Positions 43,603-52,993 of a stretch of DNA of 64,000 nucleotides are shown one piece after another (the first letter of the stretch is position 1; every line of letters begins with the position of its first letter). The DNA comes from Plazaster borealis. Lineage: Eukaryota > Echinodermata > Asteroidea > Forcipulatida > Labidiasteridae. The stretch spans positions 2,976,001-3,040,000 of the forward strand of contig CM037472.1 in the NCBI GenBank assembly GCA_021014325.1. Reading direction: 5' to 3'. A program made the position numbers and the translations under genes. The notes beneath the pieces were generated by a model. It was given only the letters and a program-made list of their open reading frames with translations. It did not search any database and was not told the DNA's origin.

Positions 43603-44577
43603 CCCATGTCATGAAGCACCTGAGCAGATAAACATGCTAAGCTCAGACAAATCTTGCTCATAGCGTTTCAGATCACCAGCCAAATTAAATATTCTTTCCT
43701 TTGTGACTAGTTCCCATGTAAATCTTGGTAAACAGATAAAAACAAATTGAGCTAAACAGTTTCATGACTGTTAGTGTTAAGAAATATTAAGTAACAAATT
43801 TGTGTTGTTTCCCAATTGCAACCATGTAAATTTAATATGGCATTCTGGCTGGTACCCTTTTACAGCTAAGCTAATTTTTCTGTTCGATAAGCAAATTTGT
43901 GAGCTGAGGTGCTCCATGGAAAATAAGGCTAAATTTTTTCCTAAAAATCTAAATACTTTTGTTATAGTATTTCCGCAGTCGAAACAGTTTAAAGTTTATA
44001 GGTCTGAAAATGAAAAGGATTTTTAACAGCACCCCATTTCTAATTTTGAAAGGAAATTCCGGCATAATTTTATTTTTTTCAAAAAATCAAAATCCATTTT
44101 TACAAATGTAGTCATAACATTTTAAAATGTGATAGCATAAGTTTTCTGTGCCGTTTTTAAAATAAGCAATTAGTTTTTCCAAGTGCTTGTTCATTCAAAT
44201 TTTTATTAGTATTCCCTGCTTGTTGGAGTTAAGGCTTTGCCTGGTGGAGATAGATATCGTCCTGTCAGTGAGACAAATGTTGTATCACCTAAATTAGCAT
44301 TTTTGTTACACACGAGTTTTAAATTGTCAAAATGGTGTATCTCAGTTAAAAAAACCTGGATGTACATACAAAAACAAGCCCCAAATTACAAGGTTTTTGC
44401 ACGGAACATTTTTGTGCAAGACGAACGTTTTTGCACTGACGCGATGATATTATTTGAAGTTCTTGTAGGTGTACAGCATGTATTAATCTCTTCTGACATG
44501 ATCTAAGAACATGTTTAGGCTCTGATCTCAAAAGAGCCAGATGGGTTGTTATCAAAGTTTTAACTCATGCACCCCAG

Positions 44578-44745
44578 CAGGCCTGATACTTCATGGAGGC
44601 AAAGGATGCAATTGCCTCCATGCCCCTTGGTCATTGCCTTGGTGCCCTTTGAATTGCTCCAGTAGAAGTTACATTTCTCTCAAAGAGGTGCCCTTTACTG
44701 AGGAAAATCTGTCCTGCTCTTACAACAATGAAGTATCAGGCCTGT
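44578..44745 (-). repeat. M6 element, minus strand
   Basis: Words ggcctgatacttcatg, aaggatgcaattgcctccat, cttggtgccctttgaa and atcaggcctgtgag, the reverse of the M6 order. Confidence 0.65.
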
Positions 44746-44800
44746 GAGTCTCTTCATATAGACTGGGGCTCATCCGTCCAAACATTGAGAACAAACCAAC

Positions 44801-44998
44801 CAGGGCCCAATTTCATAGAGCTGCTTAAGCACGAAAAGTAGCTAAGCACAACAAAATTTTGCTTAACAGACTAAGGTTACCAGCCAAGCTATAATGTCAC
44901 ATTTACAATTTGTGACTGGTATCCTGCTCATTTCTGCTAAGCAAGAAAATGTTAAGCAGTATTTTCTGTTAAAGCAGCTCTATGAAATTGGGCCCTGC
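44801..44998. mobile_element. P1 palindromic element
   Basis: cagggcccaatttcatagag ... agcagctctatgaaattggg ccct, followed at once by another diverged copy (44990-45170). Confidence 0.85.
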
Positions 44999-45170
44999 TC
45001 AGCAGAAAATACTGGTTAGCAAATTTTTTTGCTAACAAAAAAAATGAGTAGGCACCAGTTGCAGTAATGTTAACTTTTTGGGATGTCAGCTGGTAACCTG
45101 TTTCTGCTAAGCAAGATTTGTCTGTGCTAAGCAAGTTTTTGTGCTCACAGGCTTTATGAAATAGGGCACT
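44990..45170. repeat. diverged P1-like element
   Basis: gggccctgctcagcagaaaa ... cacaggctttatgaaatagg gc, sharing the ggtaacctgtttctgctaag interior. Confidence 0.6.
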
Positions 45171-45540
45171 GCTCTTTCACAATGGATTAATACATGATGT
45201 ACCTGAAAGAAATTACAATAATATACTCCTCCAATAAAGGGCTAATCCTGTAAGCATCTTATAGTGCAAGATATCCATGGTGCCATTAGGTCATAACCAC
45301 AATGAATACATTTGGCATAAACAACTTTTTCAACCTTGAGTATGGTATATCTTTAGTTGCAGTCCACTTATTTGACACAAACTGTATGTTCTGAGTAGTG
45401 AATAAATCTTTGTGTAAGCACTTGCAGTATGTGTTTAGATGTGCACTATCTATGTTTGATTAGTTCTCTGCTTGCATGACTTCTTCAGGGCTTTTTTCAG
45501 TGCTGGGATTTTCTCGACATTTGACCATTCTGGAGTTGCC

Positions 45541-45845
45541 TTAACCCTTTAGAGACTGTAGTGGCCACAAGCGGCTTACGCCAAAATGGCCCTCAACGGC
45601 CGCAAATGGCCAGGAGATTTGATGTACTTCTACTTGCCCTACTTTCACATAGGTCATAGCAAAGGTCATGTCTTGATTTGACTTTTTATCATAGTATCAA
45701 CATTTCTAAAACAAAGCAAAATTTATGTTTTGTTTTATTTATTCAGACATTTTTACAGAATTTTTACAAAAAGTTACGAACCTTAGCCAAGTCTGATAAT
45801 ATGGTGATGATAATGCAGAAACTAATGTTCTCTCAATGGTAAAAA
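45541..45845. mobile_element. M5 element
   Basis: ttaaccctttagagactgta ... tggccctcaacggccgcaaa ... tctctcaatggtaaaaagg; copy of 14826-15138 with a worn right end. Confidence 0.65.
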
Positions 45846-46475
45846 GGCCTTTTATTTGTACAGTCCAACAACTCAAGTCATGCTTTGAGATCTGAGCCCA
45901 ATTTTATAACAATGTTTGAAGAGACCGTTGTTGAACAGATTGTTTTCCTTTTTGAGGTTGTAAGTCAAGAACCAGTCAAAACCAGTATACATCAAATGCC
46001 ATTGTGGCTGTTTTATACAGTTTTTTCTACATCAAGCTCTTTCGTGCGATCCATATTGTGTGCCCATGTGACACCCCGTGCCAAATCTAGTCACTCCCTG
46101 CCAATATTCAAAACAAATACATGAGAATAAAAACTTTCAGATAACACCGTAATCTCAGTTCATACTTCATTCAAAATCGAATGCTAAGCGATTACATGAC
46201 GCAAACAATCAGGTACATGCCTTGTTTTGTGATGCAAGGAAATTTGTTCCCTTTTGCAATTCATTTGAAGTAGGAACCAGGCTTAATTAAGATCTATAAG
46301 GCAAGTATTTCTCAACATACAGAATGTTTAAGACATCACATCACACTGATATCAATGCTGATGTTTTAGTTGTCTTAATTTTTGTATGACATTTACTTTT
46401 TCTGAGAAATGCCCGATTTTGGAGTGAGGCGTCACATATGAACTTGGGCAAGGAATTTAATAAGGCAACTTGTTT

Positions 46476-46605
46476 GAAAGGTGTTTTTGTGGTGTTTCCA
46501 TGGTTTTGGGTGTTTATGTGATGTGTGCGTGGTTTGGGTGTTTTTTGGGTGTTTGCATGGTTTGGGTGTTTTTGTTGTGTTTGCATGGTTTTGGGTGTTA
46601 GTTTT
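46476..46605 (+). repeat. GT-rich minisatellite
   Basis: Irregular units of ggtttgggtgtttttt / tgtttgcatggttttgggtg; purine-pyrimidine GT richness. Confidence 0.7.
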
Positions 46606-47083
46606 TGAGTGATTTGCTGAGGTTAATGAAAGCTTCAGGGGCTTATATCATGGTTTGGGACGGAAAAAACGCGATCGAAATAGCATAAAATTCTTTGCAA
46701 ATGTACTGGGTTGAAATTTAATTTCTACCAGATTTTTGTGGAGCTAGCAATACGCCCAGCTTGCCGAAGGACCAACTTTTTAAAGCTGCTACCGGTAGGC
46801 AAAATTGTGTGGCTACTAAAGCAGGAATAATTAAAGTAAGCAAAGGTGTATTTTATAAACAATCAAGAACATTTGACAGTGCGCTCACAACAGACTTGCA
46901 TTGTTGTGTCACTCATCTAATTACAAGAACTGCTGCCAAGTTAGCGTGCCTTTCCATTTTATGGTAAGCAGTGGTTATGAAAACAAATTGTGCTAAGCTG
47001 AAAATGTCTGCTTACAGGCTTTACGAAATTGGGCCCTGCGTGCAAAAGAGAGTTCAGAATACAGCTGAAAATGAACAGTCGTT

Positions 47084-47360
47084 AGTCTTTGTTCCAAGAC
47101 ACTCCAGTTGTGTGATCACGAATACATGTAGTCATGAAAAAACCTGGAGGGTGCTATTATTCCTGTAACCGCCATCACTCCACGAACCGCTTTCACAGGA
47201 GACCGCTTTCACAGGAGCTCCTGTGAAAGCAGTTACAGGAATGATAGTGCCCTCTGACGGCGAGTGGTTCGTGGGGCGATAGCGGTTTAGATAGCGGTTA
47301 AGTTTTCGTGACTACGTGCGTTCGTGACTATACAACTGGAGTGTTTTGGAACCAAGACTA
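47084..47360. mobile_element. foldback element with perfect 26-bp central palindrome
   Basis: Outer arms gttccaagacactccagttg and, inverted, caactggagtgttttggaac; inner arms carry ccacgaaccgctttcacagg and its inverse. At 47205-47230 lies a perfect palindrome centred on gagctc. Confidence 0.75.
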
Positions 47361-47454
47361 CCTGTTTGTATGCTGTATCAATACCATTCTGTGTGTTAAA
47401 GCATGCATGCTTCCCTTCTTTGGAGTGTAAGGCTGTTTGGAGTAACACAAATGT

Positions 47455-47995
47455 TTCCTGATAAAACACCATTGATATCTTCTTTGGGAGAAGTGGGTTC
47501 CAATTGGGGTAGAAGTCTATCCCTATCAGATTAGTTTGGCTGGCATTGTCGTCTATGGGTTTATGGATTAAATACCATTTATACCCTATTTGGGGGAGGA
47601 GGGTTCCAGTGGGGGTAGAAGTATACCCCAGTTGGGATGGTTTGGTTAGCATTGTCATCTATGGGTTTCCTGATTAGATACCGTTTATATCCACATTTGG
47701 GATAAGAGGGATCCAATCTGGGTAGAAGTATACCCAAGTTGGGATGGTTTGGTTGCATTGTCCTCTATGGGTTTCCTGATTACATACCATTTATATCCAC
47801 ATTTGGGATAGGAGGGATCATCTGGGTAGAAGCGTATCCCAATTGCGATTGTTTGGTTAGCGTTGTTATCTATGGGTTTCCTGATTAAATACCATTTATA
47901 TCCACATTTGGGATAGGAGGGATCCAATCTGGGTAGAAGTGTATCCCAATTGGGATGGTTTGGTTAGTATTGTCATGTACGGGTTTCCTAATGAC
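47455..47995 (+). repeat. ~106-bp tandem repeat, five units
   Basis: Anchors ataccatttat/accgtttat at about 47574, 47680, 47786 and 47891 are 105-106 bp apart, with tgggtagaagt, ttgggatggtttggtt and tctatgggtttcctgatta in each unit. Open minus-strand frames here are repeat artefacts. Confidence 0.85.
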
Positions 47996-48707
47996 CTGTG
48001 ACATTAATGCACACAGTATAATGGCCTTTATCTCAAAAGAGTCAACACATGAGGCCATTATCATTTTCTACATGTTAAACTCCAATTGCAAAACGCTGCC
48101 TCCATTTCTAATTGCCGCGCTATGCATTGAGTTGGGTAAAAAACACCCAGAATAAGTAAAGCTGTATGAGTGGTCATTCACAGAATACAAAATCTTTTAT
48201 TTTAACAAATTTTGTGCCAACAATGACAACATTAACATATGGTTGTAAGGTGTGGGACACTTGATTTCAAGTTTCCTTTTTAACATTTTTAATTTCATTG
48301 TCACCTGAAATAGCGCCTGACAAGGCAGGCATACTAACATTGCTGAACTGGTTCCCTTTGCATGTGGTGTCCTTTATCATCCGCCATTTCTGTATGTTGC
48401 ATGTGCTCTGATCATTGTTGCTAACCAATTGCTCTTACTAGATCCTTCTCCATCTCTCATTCATGAAATCTTGCTTCCTGCACAAAACAAAAACCTCAAA
48501 AACCAACCTTCATTTGCCATTATTCCTAATTCAATTGTATATTTTTTGATTTGTACAGTGTATGTGTATTTTATCATATAAAATTACAAGATGTGATCTG
48601 TAGATTTAACACGTGATTCATTGGGCTTTTATATTTGTATGTTTGTATGTGTGCATTGTGACCTGATTTCGCTGATCTTGCTTGTCCGTTAAATGTAACA
48701 TTTGCAG

Positions 48708-48815
48708 AAATTTACAAAAAAGAAACAGAAGAAATTATTAGAAGCCAGAAGGACTTCATTAACTTACAATAGTTGTTTCTGTAGTCGTAAAATGTACTGT
48801 GTGTTTAGATGCTAG
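48708..48815 (+). other. possible alternative terminal exon (weak)
   Basis: Acceptor aacatttgcag then, in phase 0, an open stretch of 35 codons to a stop, starting KFTKKKQKKLLEARRTSLTY. Basic and in the right phase to follow residue 1591, but no homology recognised and not needed to link the flanking exons. Confidence 0.2.
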
Positions 48816-49029
48816 TTCATTTCAGTGAAACTGTTGAAGATCTTTAGAAGAAATTTTTTTTTCGGGGTTGGTTATCTGATGACCTTATCCTGTGAAACTT
48901 CGGAAACCAATCTGTTGCATCAAATTAAATGTTTGCTTGTGGCTGTTCAGTTGTTCAATGTCGGCAAGGCTAGCAAATTGCAAGCAGAGCCCAACCAAGC
49001 AAGCCATTGTACATTTTCTCAATCCACAG

Positions 49030-49836
49030 CATGACAGAAATGCCAATGAAGAGGACAGTACCAGGCTACCTTTACCAGACGCCATCCCCTCATCGTCCCC
49101 TCTTGGAAAGAAAGAAACTGAGGATGTGATTACTCCGATGCGACGCGGCGCCGACCTCCACAGTCTACCGCCCTCAACGCTGGACAGAAAGCGCAGTCAG
49201 ACAGGAGATGTTGATCGCAAACGCCAGCACAGATACAGCATGCCAGAAGCACCAAAGCTTGTAATGTTAGCGCAAGAGTATAACTCAACCCCGCCTCCTG
49301 TACCTGTTAAAAGCAGTAAAGCAGCACCTCTTAGCTCTCCTATTTATTCAGCTAGACCTTACCCTGGGAGTAAAATCGAGCACTCGGCAGAATCAACCCC
49401 TATACCTCCACCAAGATCCTTATCAGGAAGTCATAAATTGGTCAAACCTAAGGCACAGTATGCAACCGAGGCATCCCCGGTTCCTTCCACAAAAGACAGT
49501 ACCTCAAAGGAGTATGTAACCACCAGCACCCCAGAGCCGAGGTATCGATCAAGTAGCACTCGCTCCCCTGAGGAGAAACCCAATAAACCCCCTACTGCAG
49601 TGGTTTCACCCAACTCCAACAGCAATTCCAATAACACCTCTTTAGGCTGGGCCATACCATCATTTGATAAAGAGGAGTCCAGAGAGAGATCAGCATCTGA
49701 GCCAGCGAAATCAAAAACGAAGAATGGGACGCCGACTAAAAACGAAGGGGATGAGGTGGAAGAGGAGGGTCAAGATGGAGAGAATAAAGGAGGCAAGAAG
49801 AAATCCTCGGTGTGGTATGAGTACGGGTGCGTCTAG
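49030..49836 (+). CDS. CCDC88: CCDC88 terminal exon: Ser/Pro-rich tail with Daple-type PDZ-binding end (residues 1592-1859)
   Basis: This exon is phase 0 to stop, 268 codons. The acceptor is ctcaatccacag; the open frame upstream of it (to 48892) is intron. Disordered Ser/Pro-rich sequence with SH3-ligand-like proline runs (STPPPVPVKSS at exon residues 86-96; TPIPPPRS at 123-130), an RKRSQT basophilic kinase site (53-58), an acidic stretch (237-250), and the terminus VWYEYGCV. In vertebrate Daple the final GCV is the PDZ-binding motif for Dishevelled, and the two flanking tyrosines (YEY) are reported phosphorylation sites; both are kept here. PKLVMLAQEY (75-84) sits where a GBA motif might be expected but lacks its key Phe. 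Confidence 0.93.
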   Translation, partial: HDRNANEEDSTRLPLPDAIPSSSPLGKKETEDVITPMRRGADLHSLPPSTLDRKRSQTGDVDRKRQHRYSMPEAPKLVMLAQEYNSTPPPVPVKSSKAAPLSSPIYSARPYPGSKIEHSAESTPIPPPRSLSGSHKLVKPKAQYATEASPVPSTKDSTSKEYVTTSTPEPRYRSSSTRSPEEKPNKPPTAVVSPNSNSNSNNTSLGWAIPSFDKEESRERSASEPAKSKTKNGTPTKNEGDEVEEEGQDGENKGGKKKSSVWYEYGCV

Positions 49837-49910
49837 GGTCAAAGGACGTCTATAAACTGAAAGCAAATTCGATACATCTCATGCAATAAATGTTGAAAAA
49901 ATTAATTATT
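49837..49910 (+). promoter_or_regulatory. 3' UTR with AATAAA at 49885-49890
   Basis: The stop TAG (49834-49836) is followed 48 bp later by aataaa in tgcaataaatg, the nearest and best poly(A) signal. The true cleavage site cannot be fixed, and a longer UTR further right is possible. Confidence 0.65.
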
Positions 49911-50157
49911 AAAAAATGTGAATTTATTGGTAGTTTGTAAATTGTGTGATCAGTGTCAGCAAGGAAACGTTTTTTAAACACTGCTACGTCAAAGAGTTCC
50001 TTGATACATCAAGCCCATGATGACAAAATGAGGGTGGTGGGCAAAATAGACTGGTACCCCTTCAAAATGTTGCAAATTGTTGTCTGGACTCCCAGGAGCA
50101 TGGAACAGGCAGGAACAGGAGCAGTTTCTGCAACTCAGCTTCCCTATGGTTACCATT

Positions 50158-50347
50158 AGTGGCGTAACCAAACATTTTCATTTGGGGGGGGGGGGGAGCG
50201 AGGCAAAGACTTCTTGAGGGCGGGGGTATTCACTGCATCAAACCATTCATTCGTGCATGTTTTAAAATCTCATTTGGGAGAGGCAAGGGGGACAAAGGTT
50301 GGGGGAGGGGGCATCTAGCTTCCCTCTCCCCCTCTGGTTATGCCACT
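50158..50347. repeat. short TIR element, G-rich
   Basis: agtggcgtaacca and inverted tggttatgccact bracket a G-rich interior that includes a 13-G run (50184-50196). Confidence 0.65.
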
Positions 50348-50600
50348 GGTTACCACAGTTAGTTGAAATACAACCTTGGTTTACCTACAGCTATGGTTAC
50401 TGCTGTGTACATACTGTAATATCATTGTTTTAACTAAGCTGTACTGCAGCTGTGGTTACTGTATCTACGTGTTCATTTACTGTAGTCATCGGTGTAAGGA
50501 TGCTTACTGCAACCTTGGTTGTGCGAGCTTTGCTTAATGTAGCAATGGTTACTACAGCTTTGGTCACTGTAATGGTTACTACACACTGTGTAAACCATGC
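50345..50600 (+). repeat. imperfect ggttactg-type short repeats
   Basis: Repeated tggttactgc/tggttactgt/tggttactac and agctttggt words at 20-40 bp spacing, probably a decayed minisatellite. Confidence 0.6.
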
Positions 50601-52164
50601 AGTGTTGATGCTTTGTCAAAGTGAAGTATGTTAGTTGTGATTTTGGAATCAGTGAAGGAAAGTTTGTGTTCTGGTATTATGCAGACATTCAGATCAAAGA
50701 AATATTGAATGAATTGTTGCAATTTCTCATCCAAAATTATTTCGTTATGCAAAATCTGAAATCAAATTTTGAAATTTTAAAATCAATGGGTGCTTTGTTG
50801 TGAGCAAATGAGCTGTGATCATCAAATATATTGCTATGTGTAAATTATGTAAGTCAAATATTGAGCATAATGTGCCGATTGTTTTTTGATAAAGTGATGG
50901 TGTAAGATTAGTTTCACAAAAGCCTTTTCATCCCCAATTATCCAGAAATATATCAAAACAATTAAATATGATCAAAGGACATCACAATGGAAGCTGGAGT
51001 TTGAGAAAGCAAATAATAGTGACATATTCAGTGGACATTTTTCCTCAAGACTTGGAGATTTTTAAAAGAATACTTTTCTCAGGAGGATTGGTACAAATCT
51101 ACATGGAGTGTGCATTCAATTGCTTCTGTGACAATATTCCTGTTTTGATTTACAAAGTTTTTAAAACATTTTTTGTATGTATTCCAATACGCCAGTTATG
51201 TTGATTTACAGCAGGGCTTGAATTTGGGGGTAAAATCCACAAGACCGCACATACATAGTGTATAATGAGACCTCTATATGATCACATGCACCAATTCCAA
51301 GGTGAAAATGCTGCCTTTTTGCAACTTTGGCTCCTATAGACATTGTCACCTCGTTAACAAAAAGAGCAACCTTGTGCATTCCTGGGCCTTTCCTGGCAGG
51401 CAAGGTAATACACTGGTCATAAGAGAAAGCATTAAATTTGGCATCATACATCAAATCAAGAATTGTAAAAAAGAACATCTGGACAATTTTTGAAATGTAC
51501 TCTACTTTTTCATATCAAAAGTTGATAGAAATTTCAAGGTGCAATCTGCACGTTGTCATCCACTGATCTGTGTAAAAAATTGTGCCTGCAGGAAATCCAG
51601 GCTCCGTGTCTCTTTTTGTAAACATGTGATGTCACAGGTTACTACATGTATGAGTCAACTGTGGGTCAAACAAGTGTGTTCCTCTCACCAAACTGTTCCG
51701 AAAAAGCTTAACGGATAGTATCTGAAAATGTGACCAGAAAAAACTGTATCACTCCCTAATTGTTAATTAAAAAGTTATGTTACAGTTGCAAGTAACTCCT
51801 TTTTTTGTCTTTCCTGTAAATAGTCATTAAGTAGTCACTAAAGTGGTAATTATTGACTTTTTGTTTATTATGTTCCCATTTTTGTGTTTTATCACTGTTG
51901 ATCAAAATCGGAATGCCAAAAATTATATCATTTAAATAATACAGATGAATATCAATTTTAGTGATGAATTACAAATCTGATTAGTAATGAAAGGTCTATT
52001 TGCGCATTTTCATTTCTTTAAAGAATCTTTAAAATAGAAAGTTCAATCCAAAACTAGTAAGACTCAAAATAGAACTCTGTTCTGTATGTATTTCACCAAA
52101 GATGATTCCTCTTTCAATTTGTGCCAATTTTGAAATTGAATTGCGCAAAAAGTCCTGGCACAAT

Positions 52165-52360
52165 CTGGGCCCAACGTGATAAAGCCGCTTAAGCACAAAA
52201 TATTGCTGAACAATTTTCCGCTGAGCAAAAAGGAACAGGATACCAGTCACTGATGGTGCTTGTGAAATTGTTATTTTGGCTGGCAACCTTATTCTGGTAA
52301 GCATATTTTTGCTGTGCTTAGCATATTTTTGTGTTTAAGCAGCTGTATGAAATCGGGCCC
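52165..52360. mobile_element. P1 palindromic element
   Basis: tgggcccaacgtgataaagc ... aagcagctgtatgaaatcgg gccc; worn. Confidence 0.75.
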
Positions 52361-52540
52361 AGCTGTTTTAAAAGCTAAGAATTTTGCTGCTGTCTTGTCT
52401 ATACTTGTCTGATAATGTAAAGCATGCACTTGCCTTTTACTTTGATTTATTCAAAAATTATTTTAAATGCATAGAGAAAATATTTTGTTTAAGGACATTG
52501 GGTTTTTTTTACTCACGGCCTCTTATACATACATGTTGAT

Positions 52541-52570
52541 ATATTTGTTTGTTTGTTTGTTTGTTTGTTT
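52541..52570 (+). repeat. (TTTG)n simple repeat
   Basis: Seven consecutive tttg units. Confidence 0.9.
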
Positions 52571-52797
52571 CAGGTGTTTTTTTTGCAAAAGTGCATCTGC
52601 ACTTCTGTTCATGTAAACAAAACATAAATTATGGTTCCAAAGAGAAAAAAAATTGCCAAACCAGAATTTAATCCATTTCATATTTGTTTTGTTTTTTATT
52701 TGCATTGTTTTGATAACCAAATCGCTTGTTCAAAGATTATTAATTCAGACAATGAAATATCTCTTGACACACGTCAATCATGATAGTGCATTGAACA

Positions 52798-52993
52798 TGG
52801 CCCAATTTCATAGAGCATGTAAGCACAAAAAACTTGCTAAGCACAGAAAACTCTTGCTTACGAAAAATAGGTTACCAGCAAAAAAAAACATACAGTTACC
52901 ATTAATGTGACTGGTACCCCTCTCATTTCTTGCTGAGCAAAGAAATTTACTTCGCAGAATTTTCTGCAGAACAGCTTTATGAAATTGGGCCCT
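52798..52993. mobile_element. P1 palindromic element
   Basis: tggcccaatttcatagagca ... acagctttatgaaattgggc cct. Confidence 0.8.

Larger units (their letters stand above)
40280..49029 (+). other. 8.75 kb intron
   Basis: Holds a possible retained-intron end (40280-40324) with AATAAA at 40586, a two-unit repeat (40680-40840), C/G runs, tRNA-like sequence (42538-42605), a 415-bp TIR element (43187-43602), P1 copies (44801-44998, 44990-45170 and worn ones at 43610-43925 and 46745-47038), M6 (44578-44745), M5 (45541-45845), a GT-rich minisatellite (46476-46605), a foldback (47084-47360) and 106-bp tandem repeats (47455-47995). 41150-42530, 42610-43180 and 48000-48700 show nothing recognised. Confidence 0.75.
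535..49836 (+). other. CCDC88: CCDC88-family gene (Girdin/Daple-like), 22 exons, 5' end outside window
   Basis: The joined exons give 1859 residues with an open frame throughout: HOOK-domain second half (about 1-116), coiled coil (about 117-1278), basic post-coil segment (about 1279-1310), and a disordered Ser/Pro-rich tail ending in YEYGCV. Vertebrate relatives are about 1870-2030 residues, so only about the first 110 appear to be missing to the left. Known family roles are linking actin, microtubules and membranes to receptor and Wnt signalling; Daple binds the Dishevelled PDZ domain through its C-terminal GCV. Vertebrates have three paralogues (A, B, C), so an invertebrate gene is probably the single pre-duplication orthologue, and I use the family name. 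Domain order, exon phases and recalled similarity to human Girdin/Daple agree. Family identity is very secure; paralogue-level naming is inference. Confidence 0.95.

Noticed and set aside
48892..49029. N-terminal extension of the last-exon frame starting at 48892
   Set aside because: A better acceptor (ccacag, 49024-49029) fits the phase from the upstream exon; the extension has no similarity and looks intronic.
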